Part shown: in pieces, positions 50,681 to 59,314 of the stretch | Numbering within the stretch: the stretch's first letter is position 1 | Layout of the letters: every line of letters begins with the position of its first letter | Assembly (NCBI RefSeq): GCF_003967355.1 | Contig: NZ_BIFH01000015.1 | Span: forward strand, 376,888-440,887 | From: Embleya hyalina | Lineage (GTDB): Bacteria; Actinomycetota; Actinomycetes; Streptomycetales; Streptomycetaceae | DNA length: 64,000 nucleotides | Direction of reading: 5' to 3' | Position numbers and translations under genes: made by a program | Notes under the pieces: model-generated | The model's input: the letters and a program-made list of their open reading frames with translations, nothing else | What the model was told of the DNA's origin: nothing | The model's database searches: none

Positions 50681-51435
50681 GCGATCTCCCGGGCGACCGT
50701 CAGGTCCTCGGTGGTGTCGATCTCGGTCCACGGCACCCGGGTGTCGGGCGCGCCGATCGGCTGCACGTCGACCCGGCCGCCGCGGTTCACCAACTCCTGG
50801 TAGCCGTCCTCGTAGTACAGCTGCGGGTCGCGCTCGAAGGTGGCCCGGAGCGCGTCGACCAGCGCGGGCGCGGCGTGGCCCTCGATCAGCGTGACGCCGA
50901 TGTACTCGCCGGCCGCCTCGGCCGGGTCCATCAGCTTGGTGATCCGGCGCATCCGGCCGTCGTCGCCGAGGGTGACCTTCATTTCCTCGTCGGCGAGCGG
51001 CTTGGCGGTGTCCAGGGCCAGGATGATGCCCTTGTCGCCGCCCCGCGCGGCCAGCATGGTCTCCTGTACCGAGAGCGGGTGCAGCGTGTCGCCGTTGGCG
51101 AGCAGCACGCCGTCGGCGAGGTGGTCGCGGGCGCACCACAGGGAGTAGGCGTTGTTCCACTCCTCGGCCTTGTCGTTGTCGACCAGGTGCAGTTCGAGGC
51201 CGTACCGACGCTCCAGCAGGCCCTGCCGCTCGCGGATCGCGTCGCCGCAGTAGCCGATCACGATCGCGGCCTCGGTCAGGCCGACCGCGGCGTAGTGGGA
51301 GAGCGTGACCTCCAGGATCGAGCGCTCGCTGTCCGGCGCACCGGGCGCGCCCACCGGCACCAGGGCCTTGGGCAGCGTGTCGGTGTGCGGGCGCAGCCGG
51401 CGGCCGGCGCCGGCGGCGAGAACGAGGCCGATCAT
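50668..51435 (-). CDS. Sugar/polyol-phosphate nucleotidyltransferase
   Basis: The 255-residue protein has an NTP_transferase fold: the N-terminal loop LVLAAGAGRRLRPHT with LPKALVPVG, and ADGVLLANGDTLHP carrying the metal-binding Asp. WTEIDTTEDLTVAREI at the end is typical of LicC/choline-phosphate or inositol-phosphate cytidylyltransferases and of GlmU/RmlA-like enzymes. With a G1P-dehydrogenase-like gene and two CDP-alcohol phosphatidyltransferases beside it, CTP is the most likely nucleotide. The ATG at 51435 overlaps the next gene's stop (ATGA). Confidence 0.85.
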   Translation of the reverse strand: MIGLVLAAGAGRRLRPHTDTLPKALVPVGAPGAPDSERSILEVTLSHYAAVGLTEAAIVIGYCGDAIRERQGLLERRYGLELHLVDNDKAEEWNNAYSLWCARDHLADGVLLANGDTLHPLSVQETMLAARGGDKGIILALDTAKPLADEEMKVTLGDDGRMRRITKLMDPAEAAGEYIGVTLIEGHAAPALVDALRATFERDPQLYYEDGYQELVNRGGRVDVQPIGAPDTRVPWTEIDTTEDLTVAREIACRY

Positions 51436-53324
51436 GAAAGGTCTCCAGTTCGATCGGTGGCCGCCGCGACGACGGCCTCCAGGGGGCGGTACGACGATGT
51501 GGAGGCCGAGGGGGCGGGGCCCACCGGGGTGGCGTCGTCGATGTCCGGGCGCGCGCCGCGCACCCAGAAGGCGACACTCTCGGCGAGCACGATCGCCGCC
51601 AGCACGCCGGCCGTGACGATCAGACCGGTGCGCAGGGTGTCCGAGCCCGCCGCGGCCAGCACGGTCACCAGGAGCACACGTCCCTCGTGACCGAGCACCG
51701 CCCACACCAGCGCCCGGGGCGGGGCCCCGTAGCCGCCGCGCAGGCGATACACCGTGTCGTAGTGATGGTAGGCGGTGGCCGCGACCAAACCGAATGCCGC
51801 GGCCACCGCGGTGGGCACCACCCGCGCGGCCAGGACGGTGATCGCGGCGTATTCGGCGGCCCGGAAGATCGGCGGCACCACCCAGTCGAGCCGGCGCACG
51901 AGCGGGCGGCCGATCGCCACCCCGGCGCACAGCACGTAGGCGCCCGCGCCGGCCAGGCCCCACCACTCGCCCGCGCCACCCGCCAGCAGCACGGCGAGCA
52001 GGGCGGCGGTACCGAGCAGCGCGGCCGCCGGGGCGGGCACGCGCAGGCGCAGCCGGGCGACGAGTTCGGCGAGGGGGCCGCTGTCGGCGAGCGCGGCCAG
52101 GTGCTCGCCGACCTGCGGGGCGGCCGGGGTGCGGCGCGGCAGCGAGCGCAGGATGCGGCCGAGCGAGGTGTAGCAGGCGGCGAGCACGCAGCCGGTGATC
52201 AGCACGACGAAGGTGATGCGCGGTGTGGTGGTCGCGGTGAGCACGGCGATCAGCGCCCAGCGCTCGCCGATCGGCAGGATGATCATCCGCCGGGCCCACA
52301 CGGTCCAGCCGACCGTGTTCAGCTTGCCGGACAGCTTGGCGCCCGCGCCGCCGTCCGCGCTCTCGTCGTCCCCGCCGCCGATGCCGCGCCGGGTCTCGTT
52401 GAACGCGAAGTCGACGATGTGCCGGGTGGTCATCACCACCATCGCGACCAGCGCGAGGGTCCACACGTCGTCGTCGTGCCGGGCGGCGCCGAGCGCCAAG
52501 CCCGCGTAGACGGCGTACTCCTTGGCCCGGTCGAAGGTGGCGTCCAGCCACGAGCCGATCCGCGAATAGCTCACCGCGTAGCGGGCGAGTTGGCCGTCGG
52601 TGCAGTCGAGCACGAAGGAGAAGTACAGGCCCAGGGCCGCGCCGATGTAGCCGGCGCGGGTGCCGGTGGCCGCGCCCGCCGCCGCGGCGAGCGCGACGAA
52701 CAGCGAGGCGACGGTGACCTGATTGGGCGTCAGGCCCCGGCGCGCGCACCAGCGGGCCAGGTAGCGCGACCAGGTGCTGACCGCGAACGTGGTGAAGAAG
52801 CCGTCCCGGGCCTTGACCGCCGAGGTCAGTCGGACGCGCTCGTCGTCCACCGCGGCCACCGCGGCCACCGCCCGGGCGCGGGCGTCCTCGTCGCGCGGCA
52901 CCTCGGCGAGCAGTTCGCCCAGCGGCACCTCACGCAGCGAGACGCCCGCCGCGGCCAGCCGCTCGGCGATCAGGTCGGGCACGCAGGTGTCGGCGGCGGG
53001 CCGGTCGAGTCCGGCCACGATCCGGGCCGCCTCGGCCCTGGCCTCGCCCTCGACGGCGAGCACGCCGGGTACGTGTGCGGCCGGGAAGCGGGTGTCGGCA
53101 ATCACCAGGCGCAGCGCGTGCCGGTGGCCGACGAAACGCGCGTCGACGAGGGTGATCCGGTCCTCCCCCGCGGCCAACGCGGCACGCAGCGCGTCCGGGG
53201 CCGCCACCTCGATCTCCGGCACACTGCGATCGAGCGCCGACAACTCGGCGAGCAGTGGGGCCGGATCGACCCGAGCCGTCGAACCGGGGGCAGCGGGCGC
53301 TGTGACGACCAGGGCGGTGGACAG
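51432..53324 (-). CDS. DUF5941-type fusion: N-terminal domain, CDP-alcohol phosphatidyltransferase and membrane C-terminus
   Basis: The protein has a roughly 165-residue N-terminal domain (VARFVGHRHALRLV-like, PRF motifs), possibly a remnant nucleotidyltransferase. A canonical CDP-OH-P membrane domain follows with DCTDGQLARY, GSWLDATFDRAK and both catalytic Asp residues. The C-terminal membrane region (about 390-560) matches DUF5941. An in-frame TGA sits just before codon 53324. The first usable codons are CTG at 53324 (MSTALVVTAPAAPGSTA, with AAAGGAG 9 nt upstream) and TTG at 53243; I take CTG because the Shine-Dalgarno is good and the MSTA start resembles homologues. It is the first gene of the seven-gene operon. 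Confidence 0.75.
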   Translation of the reverse strand: MSTALVVTAPAAPGSTARVDPAPLLAELSALDRSVPEIEVAAPDALRAALAAGEDRITLVDARFVGHRHALRLVIADTRFPAAHVPGVLAVEGEARAEAARIVAGLDRPAADTCVPDLIAERLAAAGVSLREVPLGELLAEVPRDEDARARAVAAVAAVDDERVRLTSAVKARDGFFTTFAVSTWSRYLARWCARRGLTPNQVTVASLFVALAAAAGAATGTRAGYIGAALGLYFSFVLDCTDGQLARYAVSYSRIGSWLDATFDRAKEYAVYAGLALGAARHDDDVWTLALVAMVVMTTRHIVDFAFNETRRGIGGGDDESADGGAGAKLSGKLNTVGWTVWARRMIILPIGERWALIAVLTATTTPRITFVVLITGCVLAACYTSLGRILRSLPRRTPAAPQVGEHLAALADSGPLAELVARLRLRVPAPAAALLGTAALLAVLLAGGAGEWWGLAGAGAYVLCAGVAIGRPLVRRLDWVVPPIFRAAEYAAITVLAARVVPTAVAAAFGLVAATAYHHYDTVYRLRGGYGAPPRALVWAVLGHEGRVLLVTVLAAAGSDTLRTGLIVTAGVLAAIVLAESVAFWVRGARPDIDDATPVGPAPSASTSSYRPLEAVVAAATDRTGDLS

Positions 53325-53654
53325 GCGCCATCACTCCTTTGCGTGCTCGCCTCGTGAGGCGATCGCCGCGGCAACGCCGATCGGGTTCGAGCCGATCCGA
53401 CGGAGGGTATGGGGGATTCCCCGAAACAACGAGACAGGTTAACGGATCACCCGGCGTCGTCCGCCACCTGCGACGGGGATCGTTTCCGACCCGGCTCGCG
53501 AACCCGGGCCCGCGGAACCGCCGACCGCCCGTTTCGCGTCCGTATGCTCCCGACGGTCGCCGGACGCCCGTATCCGGCGGGAATTGGCCCGCCGATCCGC
53601 CCCCTGGCTAAGCTCGAGGCACCGTTCTCGAGTCCCGCCCACGGAGGTGGTCGC
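53325..53654. other. Divergent promoter region of the two polymer operons
   Basis: This 330-bp region separates the leftward DUF5941 gene from the rightward GT2-TagF gene. It contains an AAAGGAG site at its left edge, a GGAGGTGG site at its right edge and two CTCGAG sites about 18 bp apart (near 53612-53635). No gene is evident. Confidence 0.5.
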
Positions 53655-56498
53655 ATGAGTGTGTCCCGCGCACCCGACGTGAGCGTGATCGTGATCGTCT
53701 ACAACGACGCGACGCGACTGCCCCGCGCGGTGGACTCGGTCCTGCGGCAGACCCTGGACAACCTCGAGATCCTGATCGTCGACGACGCCAGCACCGACGA
53801 CAGTTTCGCGGTGGCGGAGCGGTTCGCGGCCGAACATCCGGGCAAGGTGCGCGCGATTCGGCTGGAGCACAACAGCGGCGGGTGCAGCCGGCCCCGCAAC
53901 GAGGGCATCGACCGGGCCCTCGGCACGTTCGTGATGTTCCTCGACAGCGACGACACCCTCGACCGGCACGCGTGCAAGAACATGCTGGTGGCCGCCGAGG
54001 AGACCGGGGCGGACCTGATCTCCGGGCTGTGTGTGCGCCTGCACGAGGGCCGCAACGGCAAGATCACCCCGTGGTATCCCGAGCTCTACGCGGAGCGCGC
54101 GGTCCTGGAGTCGGCGAGCGAGCGTCCGGAGCTGCTCTACGACACGTTGTCGACGAACAAGTGCTACCGCCGGACCTTCCTGAACGACCACGAACTGCGG
54201 TTCCCCGAGGGCCTGCACTACGAGGACCTGCTGTTCTCGGCGCGCGCCTACCTGGGGGCGAACCGGATCACCCTGATCCCGAACACCGTCTACCAGTGGC
54301 GGGTGGTCAAGGACGCGAAGGTGCGGTCGATCTCCAACCGACGCGGGGAGTTGCGCAACTTCACCGATCGGCTCGCGATCCACCGCCGGATCGACGAGGA
54401 GTTGCAGACCGAGGAACTGCGGTCGCTGAAGCTGCTGAAGGACGTCAAGTTCCTCCAGCACGACCTGGTCCTCTACCTGTGGGGCCTGCCGTTCCAAACC
54501 GAGGAATTCCGCCGCGAGTTCATCCCGTTGGCCCAGGAATACCTGGCCACGCTCGACCCTCGGGCCTTCCGCGAGGCCAAGCACATCCCGGCGCTCGCCG
54601 CCTATCTGGTGCTGCGCGACGACTGGCCGAACCTGCTGACCGCGATCGACCTCGTGTTGAACCGCAGCAAGGTGGCGGCGCCGCTGCACCGACAGGACGG
54701 CCGGGTCTACTGGTGCGCGGAGCACCTGGACGACGAACTCGGCCGCGCGATCCTGGACGTCACCGACCTGGTGACCTGGGCGAAGCCGCTGGACCAGGTC
54801 TGGCTCGGCAACGACCTCGTGCACTACTCGTCCACCGGCGGTTCGGTGCGCCTCGCCGGTCTGATCGTCAATCCGCTCGACCGCATCGAGCCGACCGCGC
54901 GGCTCTCGGCGCGCCTGGAGTTCCGTTCCCGGCGCAAGAAGCTGGCGATGACCGCGGTGCACGTGCCGGTGGACTCGATCCGGCACACCCCCGAGGGCCT
55001 GGCCTGGGAAACCACCGTCGACCTCACCCGCACGCTGCATCCGGTCGGCGTACTCGACCCGGTGTGGGACGTCTGGATGGACCTGACCGTCGACGGCGTG
55101 GTCAGCACCAGTCGCCTCTTCGCCACCTCGCTGCCGGAGGACGCCCGTTCGATCCCGATCCGGCCCCGGTTGGGCAAGGCGGTCGGTGACCACGTGCTCC
55201 CGTTCATCACGGACAAGGGCCATCTGTCCTTCACCGTCACGCACGAGGGGACGATCGCCCGCAAGGGCCGCGAACTGGTGCTGCGCACGGCCGACAGCGC
55301 CTTCGGCCACAAGCTGGTCTCGACCGCCCGCAAACAGATAACCCGTACGGGCGCCCGCAAGCGGGAGGCGTTCCGGCTGGCGCGGACCGCGCTGGCCAAG
55401 CTGCCGGTACGCAAGGGCCTGGTCGTCTTCGAAAGCCACCTCGGCCTCCAGTACAGCGACAACCCGCGCTACATCCACGAGGAACTGCGGCGCTCCGGGG
55501 CCCGGTTCGAGGCGGTGTGGGTGTACGCGGAGAGCCGGGCGGGCTTCCCCAAGGACGCCACCCTGGTCAAGCGCGGCTCGTGGGCGCACTACAAGGCGCT
55601 CGCCCAGGCCGAGTTCTGGATCGACAACCAGGGTGTGCTCGGCGACGCGGTGAAGAACCCCGGCACCACCTACATCCAGACCTGGCACGGCTCCGCGCTC
55701 AAGCGCATGGGCTTCGACATGCCCTCGGTCAAGCAGTCCGACGCGGCCGCGCAGGCCCGGCTGCAAAAGGGGGTGGACCGCTTCGACTACTTCGTGGTCC
55801 GGTCCGAGCACGACGTGGAGACGCTGATGGCCGCCTACCGGCTGCGGGCCGAGCCGCTGCGCACCGGCTATCCGCGCAACGACGCGCTGGCCGACGCGGA
55901 CGCGCCGACGGCCGACGTGGAGGCGTTGCGGGCCGAGTTGGGCCTGGTCGGCGATCCGCGCCGGATCGTGTTGTACGCACCGACGTTCCGGCCTCGCGAG
56001 GAGGACGAGGAGTTCGAGATGCCGTTCGATCTCGAGCGCTGGGTGCGGGAGTTGGGCGAGGAGTTCGTGCTGCTCGTGCGCACGCACTACCTCGACGCCG
56101 TGGACCTGCCGCCGTCGCTGGCGAAGGACGTGCGCGACGCGTCCGCCACGCACGACGTCACACCGCTGCTGCGGCTGGCCGACGTGTTGATCACCGACTA
56201 CTCGTCGCTGATGTTCGACTACGCGCTCCTGGACCGGCCGATGGTGTTCTACACCTACGACTACGAGGCCTACACGCGGCAGTCGCGCGGGGCCTACTTC
56301 GAGTTGGCCGACCGGGCGCCCGGTCCGCTGGCCGCGGATCAGGACGCGTTGTTCGCCGCGGTGCGCGAGTCGGGCGCCGAACACGGGCACTACGCGGACC
56401 TGCGCCGGGCGTTCGTGAAGTCCTACGGCGAGTACGACCGGGGCACCGCGGCCAGGCAGATCGTCGAACGCTTCTTCCCGACGGGGGGCGCGCAGTGA
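53655..56498 (+). CDS. GT2 glycosyltransferase fused to CDP-glycerol glycerophosphotransferase (TagF-like)
   Basis: The 947-residue protein begins with a GT2 domain (VSVIVIVYNDATRLPRAVDS, FLDSDD at 95-100). A middle region follows with beta-sandwich character (about 380-560). The Glyphos_transf/TagF domain covers about 585-940, with TYIQTWHGSALKRMG (His678), ITDYSSLMFDYALLDRPM (about 845-862) and YEAYTRQSRGAYFE. TagF enzymes polymerise glycerol-phosphate from CDP-glycerol. The start is ATG at 53655 with GGAGGTGG upstream. The combination suggests a bifunctional polymerase alternating sugar and polyol-phosphate. Confidence 0.9.
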   Translation: MSVSRAPDVSVIVIVYNDATRLPRAVDSVLRQTLDNLEILIVDDASTDDSFAVAERFAAEHPGKVRAIRLEHNSGGCSRPRNEGIDRALGTFVMFLDSDDTLDRHACKNMLVAAEETGADLISGLCVRLHEGRNGKITPWYPELYAERAVLESASERPELLYDTLSTNKCYRRTFLNDHELRFPEGLHYEDLLFSARAYLGANRITLIPNTVYQWRVVKDAKVRSISNRRGELRNFTDRLAIHRRIDEELQTEELRSLKLLKDVKFLQHDLVLYLWGLPFQTEEFRREFIPLAQEYLATLDPRAFREAKHIPALAAYLVLRDDWPNLLTAIDLVLNRSKVAAPLHRQDGRVYWCAEHLDDELGRAILDVTDLVTWAKPLDQVWLGNDLVHYSSTGGSVRLAGLIVNPLDRIEPTARLSARLEFRSRRKKLAMTAVHVPVDSIRHTPEGLAWETTVDLTRTLHPVGVLDPVWDVWMDLTVDGVVSTSRLFATSLPEDARSIPIRPRLGKAVGDHVLPFITDKGHLSFTVTHEGTIARKGRELVLRTADSAFGHKLVSTARKQITRTGARKREAFRLARTALAKLPVRKGLVVFESHLGLQYSDNPRYIHEELRRSGARFEAVWVYAESRAGFPKDATLVKRGSWAHYKALAQAEFWIDNQGVLGDAVKNPGTTYIQTWHGSALKRMGFDMPSVKQSDAAAQARLQKGVDRFDYFVVRSEHDVETLMAAYRLRAEPLRTGYPRNDALADADAPTADVEALRAELGLVGDPRRIVLYAPTFRPREEDEEFEMPFDLERWVRELGEEFVLLVRTHYLDAVDLPPSLAKDVRDASATHDVTPLLRLADVLITDYSSLMFDYALLDRPMVFYTYDYEAYTRQSRGAYFELADRAPGPLAADQDALFAAVRESGAEHGHYADLRRAFVKSYGEYDRGTAARQIVERFFPTGGAQ

Positions 56499-57661
56499 GC
56501 GGGACCATCGTGACGCGCACACCGCGCGACATCTTCATCGTCTGCAACAACATCGAGGAACTCGGCGGGCTCCAGCGCTGGGCGCACCACACCGCGGGGA
56601 TGCTGGAGGCGAGCGGCCACGCGGTGCACCTGATCGGTGTCGTGCACCCTGAGAGCGTGCACGACTACGGCCGCGACCTGCCGTACCGCACGAGCGTCCT
56701 GCACCGGGTGCATCCGCCGTCGGCCTGGGGCCCGCGCACGGTCCGCGATCGGCTCGACGTGGTCGCCCGGCGTCGGGAGGCGCTGCGCAAGGCGTCGGTG
56801 CGGCAGGCGGCCGACCGGCTCACCGCGCTGTTCCGCGCGGCCCGGCCCGGGGCGATCGTGATCGTCCCGCAGGTGTGGGCGATGGAGTGGGTCGCCGCGG
56901 CCGACACCTCCGGGTTGCGGGTGATCGGGATGAGCCACGAGTCGTTCGAGGCGTCGGCGAACTCCTCGCGGGCCCGCCGGGTGCGCCGCTGGTTCGCCGA
57001 CGTCGACCGGCTGCTGCTGCTGACGGTCGAGGACGCGGACGCGTGGAGTCGGGACGGGCTCAACAACGTCGACGTGCTGCCGAACCCGCTGCCGATCACG
57101 CCCGAGACGACCTCGGAGCGGACCGCTCCGCTGGTGGTCGCGCTGGGCCGGCTCTCCTTCGAGAAGGGATACGACCTGCTCCTGGAGGCGTGGGTCGACG
57201 TGGCGCGGCGCCGGCCCGACTGGCGACTGCGGCTGTACGGCTCGGGGCCCGAGGAGGCGCGGTTGCGCGCCCGGGCGAGCACGCTGGGGTTGACCGACGG
57301 CGTCGAGTTCGCGGGCCGCACCGCCGACGTCGAGGGCGCGTTGCGCGAGGCCTCGGTGTTTGCGGCGCCCTCGCGCGCCGAGGGCTTTCCGATCTCGCTG
57401 ATGGAGGCGATGGCCATGGGCGTGCCCAGCGTCGCGTTCGACTGCGCGCCCGGCGTCCGCGAGATCGTCGCGCACGAGCGGAACGGCCTGCTGGTGCCGC
57501 GCGGCAACACCCGGGAGTTCACCGTCGCGTTGGAGCGGCTGATCACCGACCGGGCGTTGCGCGACCGGCTCGGCGAACAGGGCCTCGAGGACGTCACCCG
57601 GTTCGCGCCGGAGGCGGTCCTGGAGCGCTGGGAACAGATCTTCGGATACGTCTACCGCTAG
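56495..57661 (+). CDS. GT4-family glycosyltransferase
   Basis: The 388-residue GT-B enzyme shows an N-terminal acceptor loop (FIVCNNIEELGGLQRWAHH) and a C-terminal donor domain with VALGRLSFEKGYDLLLEAW. SRAEGFPISLMEAMAMGVPSV carries the EX7E motif, and DCAPGVREIVAHERNGLLV follows. The start is GTG at 56495, overlapping the GT2-TagF stop (GTGA). It resembles PimB-like and TagE-like enzymes; the sugar is unknown. The gene converges with the next GT2 gene, 18 nt away. Confidence 0.9.
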   Translation: MSGTIVTRTPRDIFIVCNNIEELGGLQRWAHHTAGMLEASGHAVHLIGVVHPESVHDYGRDLPYRTSVLHRVHPPSAWGPRTVRDRLDVVARRREALRKASVRQAADRLTALFRAARPGAIVIVPQVWAMEWVAAADTSGLRVIGMSHESFEASANSSRARRVRRWFADVDRLLLLTVEDADAWSRDGLNNVDVLPNPLPITPETTSERTAPLVVALGRLSFEKGYDLLLEAWVDVARRRPDWRLRLYGSGPEEARLRARASTLGLTDGVEFAGRTADVEGALREASVFAAPSRAEGFPISLMEAMAMGVPSVAFDCAPGVREIVAHERNGLLVPRGNTREFTVALERLITDRALRDRLGEQGLEDVTRFAPEAVLERWEQIFGYVYR

Positions 57662-57679
57662 CGCGCGTCCGGCCCGGGA

Positions 57680-59314
57680 TCACCCTCGCCGGCGGCGCAG
57701 TCGGGCGCCCAGGACCTCGCGGATGCCCGCACCGCCGCCGGCGTAGCGGATCGCCAACGACCGGCTCGCGGTCGCGTGGAACTGCACGAACGCGAGTCCG
57801 TTGCGCAGATCGGGCCGCATCCGCCGGCCCAGGCCCCGCCCGGCGCGCACCTTGGTGACGATCGGCGCGCCGGCCGCGTGATGCACCCGGACCCACACGT
57901 CCCAGACCGCGAACGGCTCCAGGCCCGCCACGTGCAGCGCCTCGACCGTGACCCGGCCGGTCCACGCGCCGGCGCCGGGCACCGCGCGCAGCCGGCCCTC
58001 CCGGACGCCGAGGACCCGGACCTCGTCACCGTGGCGATCGCGCAACTCCACGTCGATCCGGCTCGGTTCGACCTCGGCCAACCGCCCGTGGAGGTCGTGC
58101 ACGGTGAGGTCCAGGACGTTGCCGCGCGGGCCGAGCACATCCGCCTCGACCACCACCGGCAGTTCGGCCGGCGCGAGGTCCGCGAGGCCCGTCAGCCACA
58201 CCTCGGGCGCCGCGTCGTCCCACACCGCGACCCCCTCGCGAGTGGCGTACGGACCGATCAACCGCGGCGGCTCGGCGGCCAGTTCGGCCAACCGCGCCAG
58301 GTCGGTCGGCTCCGGCCGGGCGGCGAGCACGGCGGCGGCCCAGCGCGCGGCCGGGAACGCGGCCCGTACCGCGTCGGCGTCCAGGCCCGCCAGGTGCCCG
58401 CGGGCCGCGTGCCACCACGGATCCCGGTACTCGGCCGGGCGCTTGTGCAGGTCGCGCAGGTAGAGCCGCAGGTCGTGCTCGACGAACTTGGTCTGCGCCG
58501 CCGCCCGCAGCGCGGGCTCGTCCGCCTCGGTGAGGATGTCCACGACCTGTCGGTGCGCGTCGAGGCGATCCAGCCAGTTGCCGATCCGGTCCCGACGCAG
58601 CGAGATCGACGGATCGCCGGCCTCGCGACGCACGTGCCAGGTGTAGACGTGATCGGGGATCACCGCGAAGCGCGGGCCGGCCGCGTACACCCGGGCGGTG
58701 AACACGAAGTCCTCGTAGTGCCCGGCGCCGTCGGGGAAGCGGATGTCGTGCCCGAGCAGGAACGCCCGGTCGTAGAGCTTGTTGACGGACAGGGTGTCCC
58801 ACACCGTCTCGGGCCGCTCGGCCACATTCGTGTAGCCGACCTCGGCGGTGAACAGGTGCGGCTGCCACGGCACATCGCGCGTGCGCGGCAACTCCCGCCG
58901 CACACACAGGCCGGCGACCACGTGGGCGTCGTGCCGATCGGCCGCGGCGGCCAGCGCGTCGACCGCGCCGGGCGGGAACACGTCGTCGCTGTCCAGGAAG
59001 ACGATCCGAGCCGCGCGCGCGGCCGCCATCCCGTCGTTGCGCGGGGTGCCGCACCCACCGCTGTTGTCCGCGCGGCGCACGACCCGCACGCGCGGATCCT
59101 CGGCCGCCAGCCGCGCGCAGACGGCCGGGGTGTCGTCGGTCGAGGCGTCGTCCACGACCACGACCTCGCCGACGATCGCGCCCTGGGCGAGCGCCGAACG
59201 CACGGCGTCGGCGAGTCGGTCGGCGTCGTTGTACACGATCACCACCACGCCGACCGATCCGGCGTCCGACCCGGGCCCGACACCGTCGTCGACCCGCGCG
59301 CTCCGCGGACTCAC
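57680..59314 (-). CDS. GT2 glycosyltransferase with long C-terminal region
   Basis: The 544-residue protein has a GT2 domain very similar in layout to the first third of the GT2-TagF fusion (VGVVVIVYNDADRLADAVRS, VVVVDDASTDDTP, IVFLDSDDVFPPGAVDALA). A middle region (about 200-360) and a beta-rich C-terminal region follow (VLDLTVHDLHGRLAEVEPSR, FAVWDVWVRVHHAAG). It lacks the TagF domain. The GTG at 59314 overlaps the upstream membrane gene's stop by GTGA, linking the two. It may be a paralogue that kept only the glycosyltransferase and linker parts. Confidence 0.85.
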   Translation of the reverse strand: MSPRSARVDDGVGPGSDAGSVGVVVIVYNDADRLADAVRSALAQGAIVGEVVVVDDASTDDTPAVCARLAAEDPRVRVVRRADNSGGCGTPRNDGMAAARAARIVFLDSDDVFPPGAVDALAAAADRHDAHVVAGLCVRRELPRTRDVPWQPHLFTAEVGYTNVAERPETVWDTLSVNKLYDRAFLLGHDIRFPDGAGHYEDFVFTARVYAAGPRFAVIPDHVYTWHVRREAGDPSISLRRDRIGNWLDRLDAHRQVVDILTEADEPALRAAAQTKFVEHDLRLYLRDLHKRPAEYRDPWWHAARGHLAGLDADAVRAAFPAARWAAAVLAARPEPTDLARLAELAAEPPRLIGPYATREGVAVWDDAAPEVWLTGLADLAPAELPVVVEADVLGPRGNVLDLTVHDLHGRLAEVEPSRIDVELRDRHGDEVRVLGVREGRLRAVPGAGAWTGRVTVEALHVAGLEPFAVWDVWVRVHHAAGAPIVTKVRAGRGLGRRMRPDLRNGLAFVQFHATASRSLAIRYAGGGAGIREVLGARLRRRRG

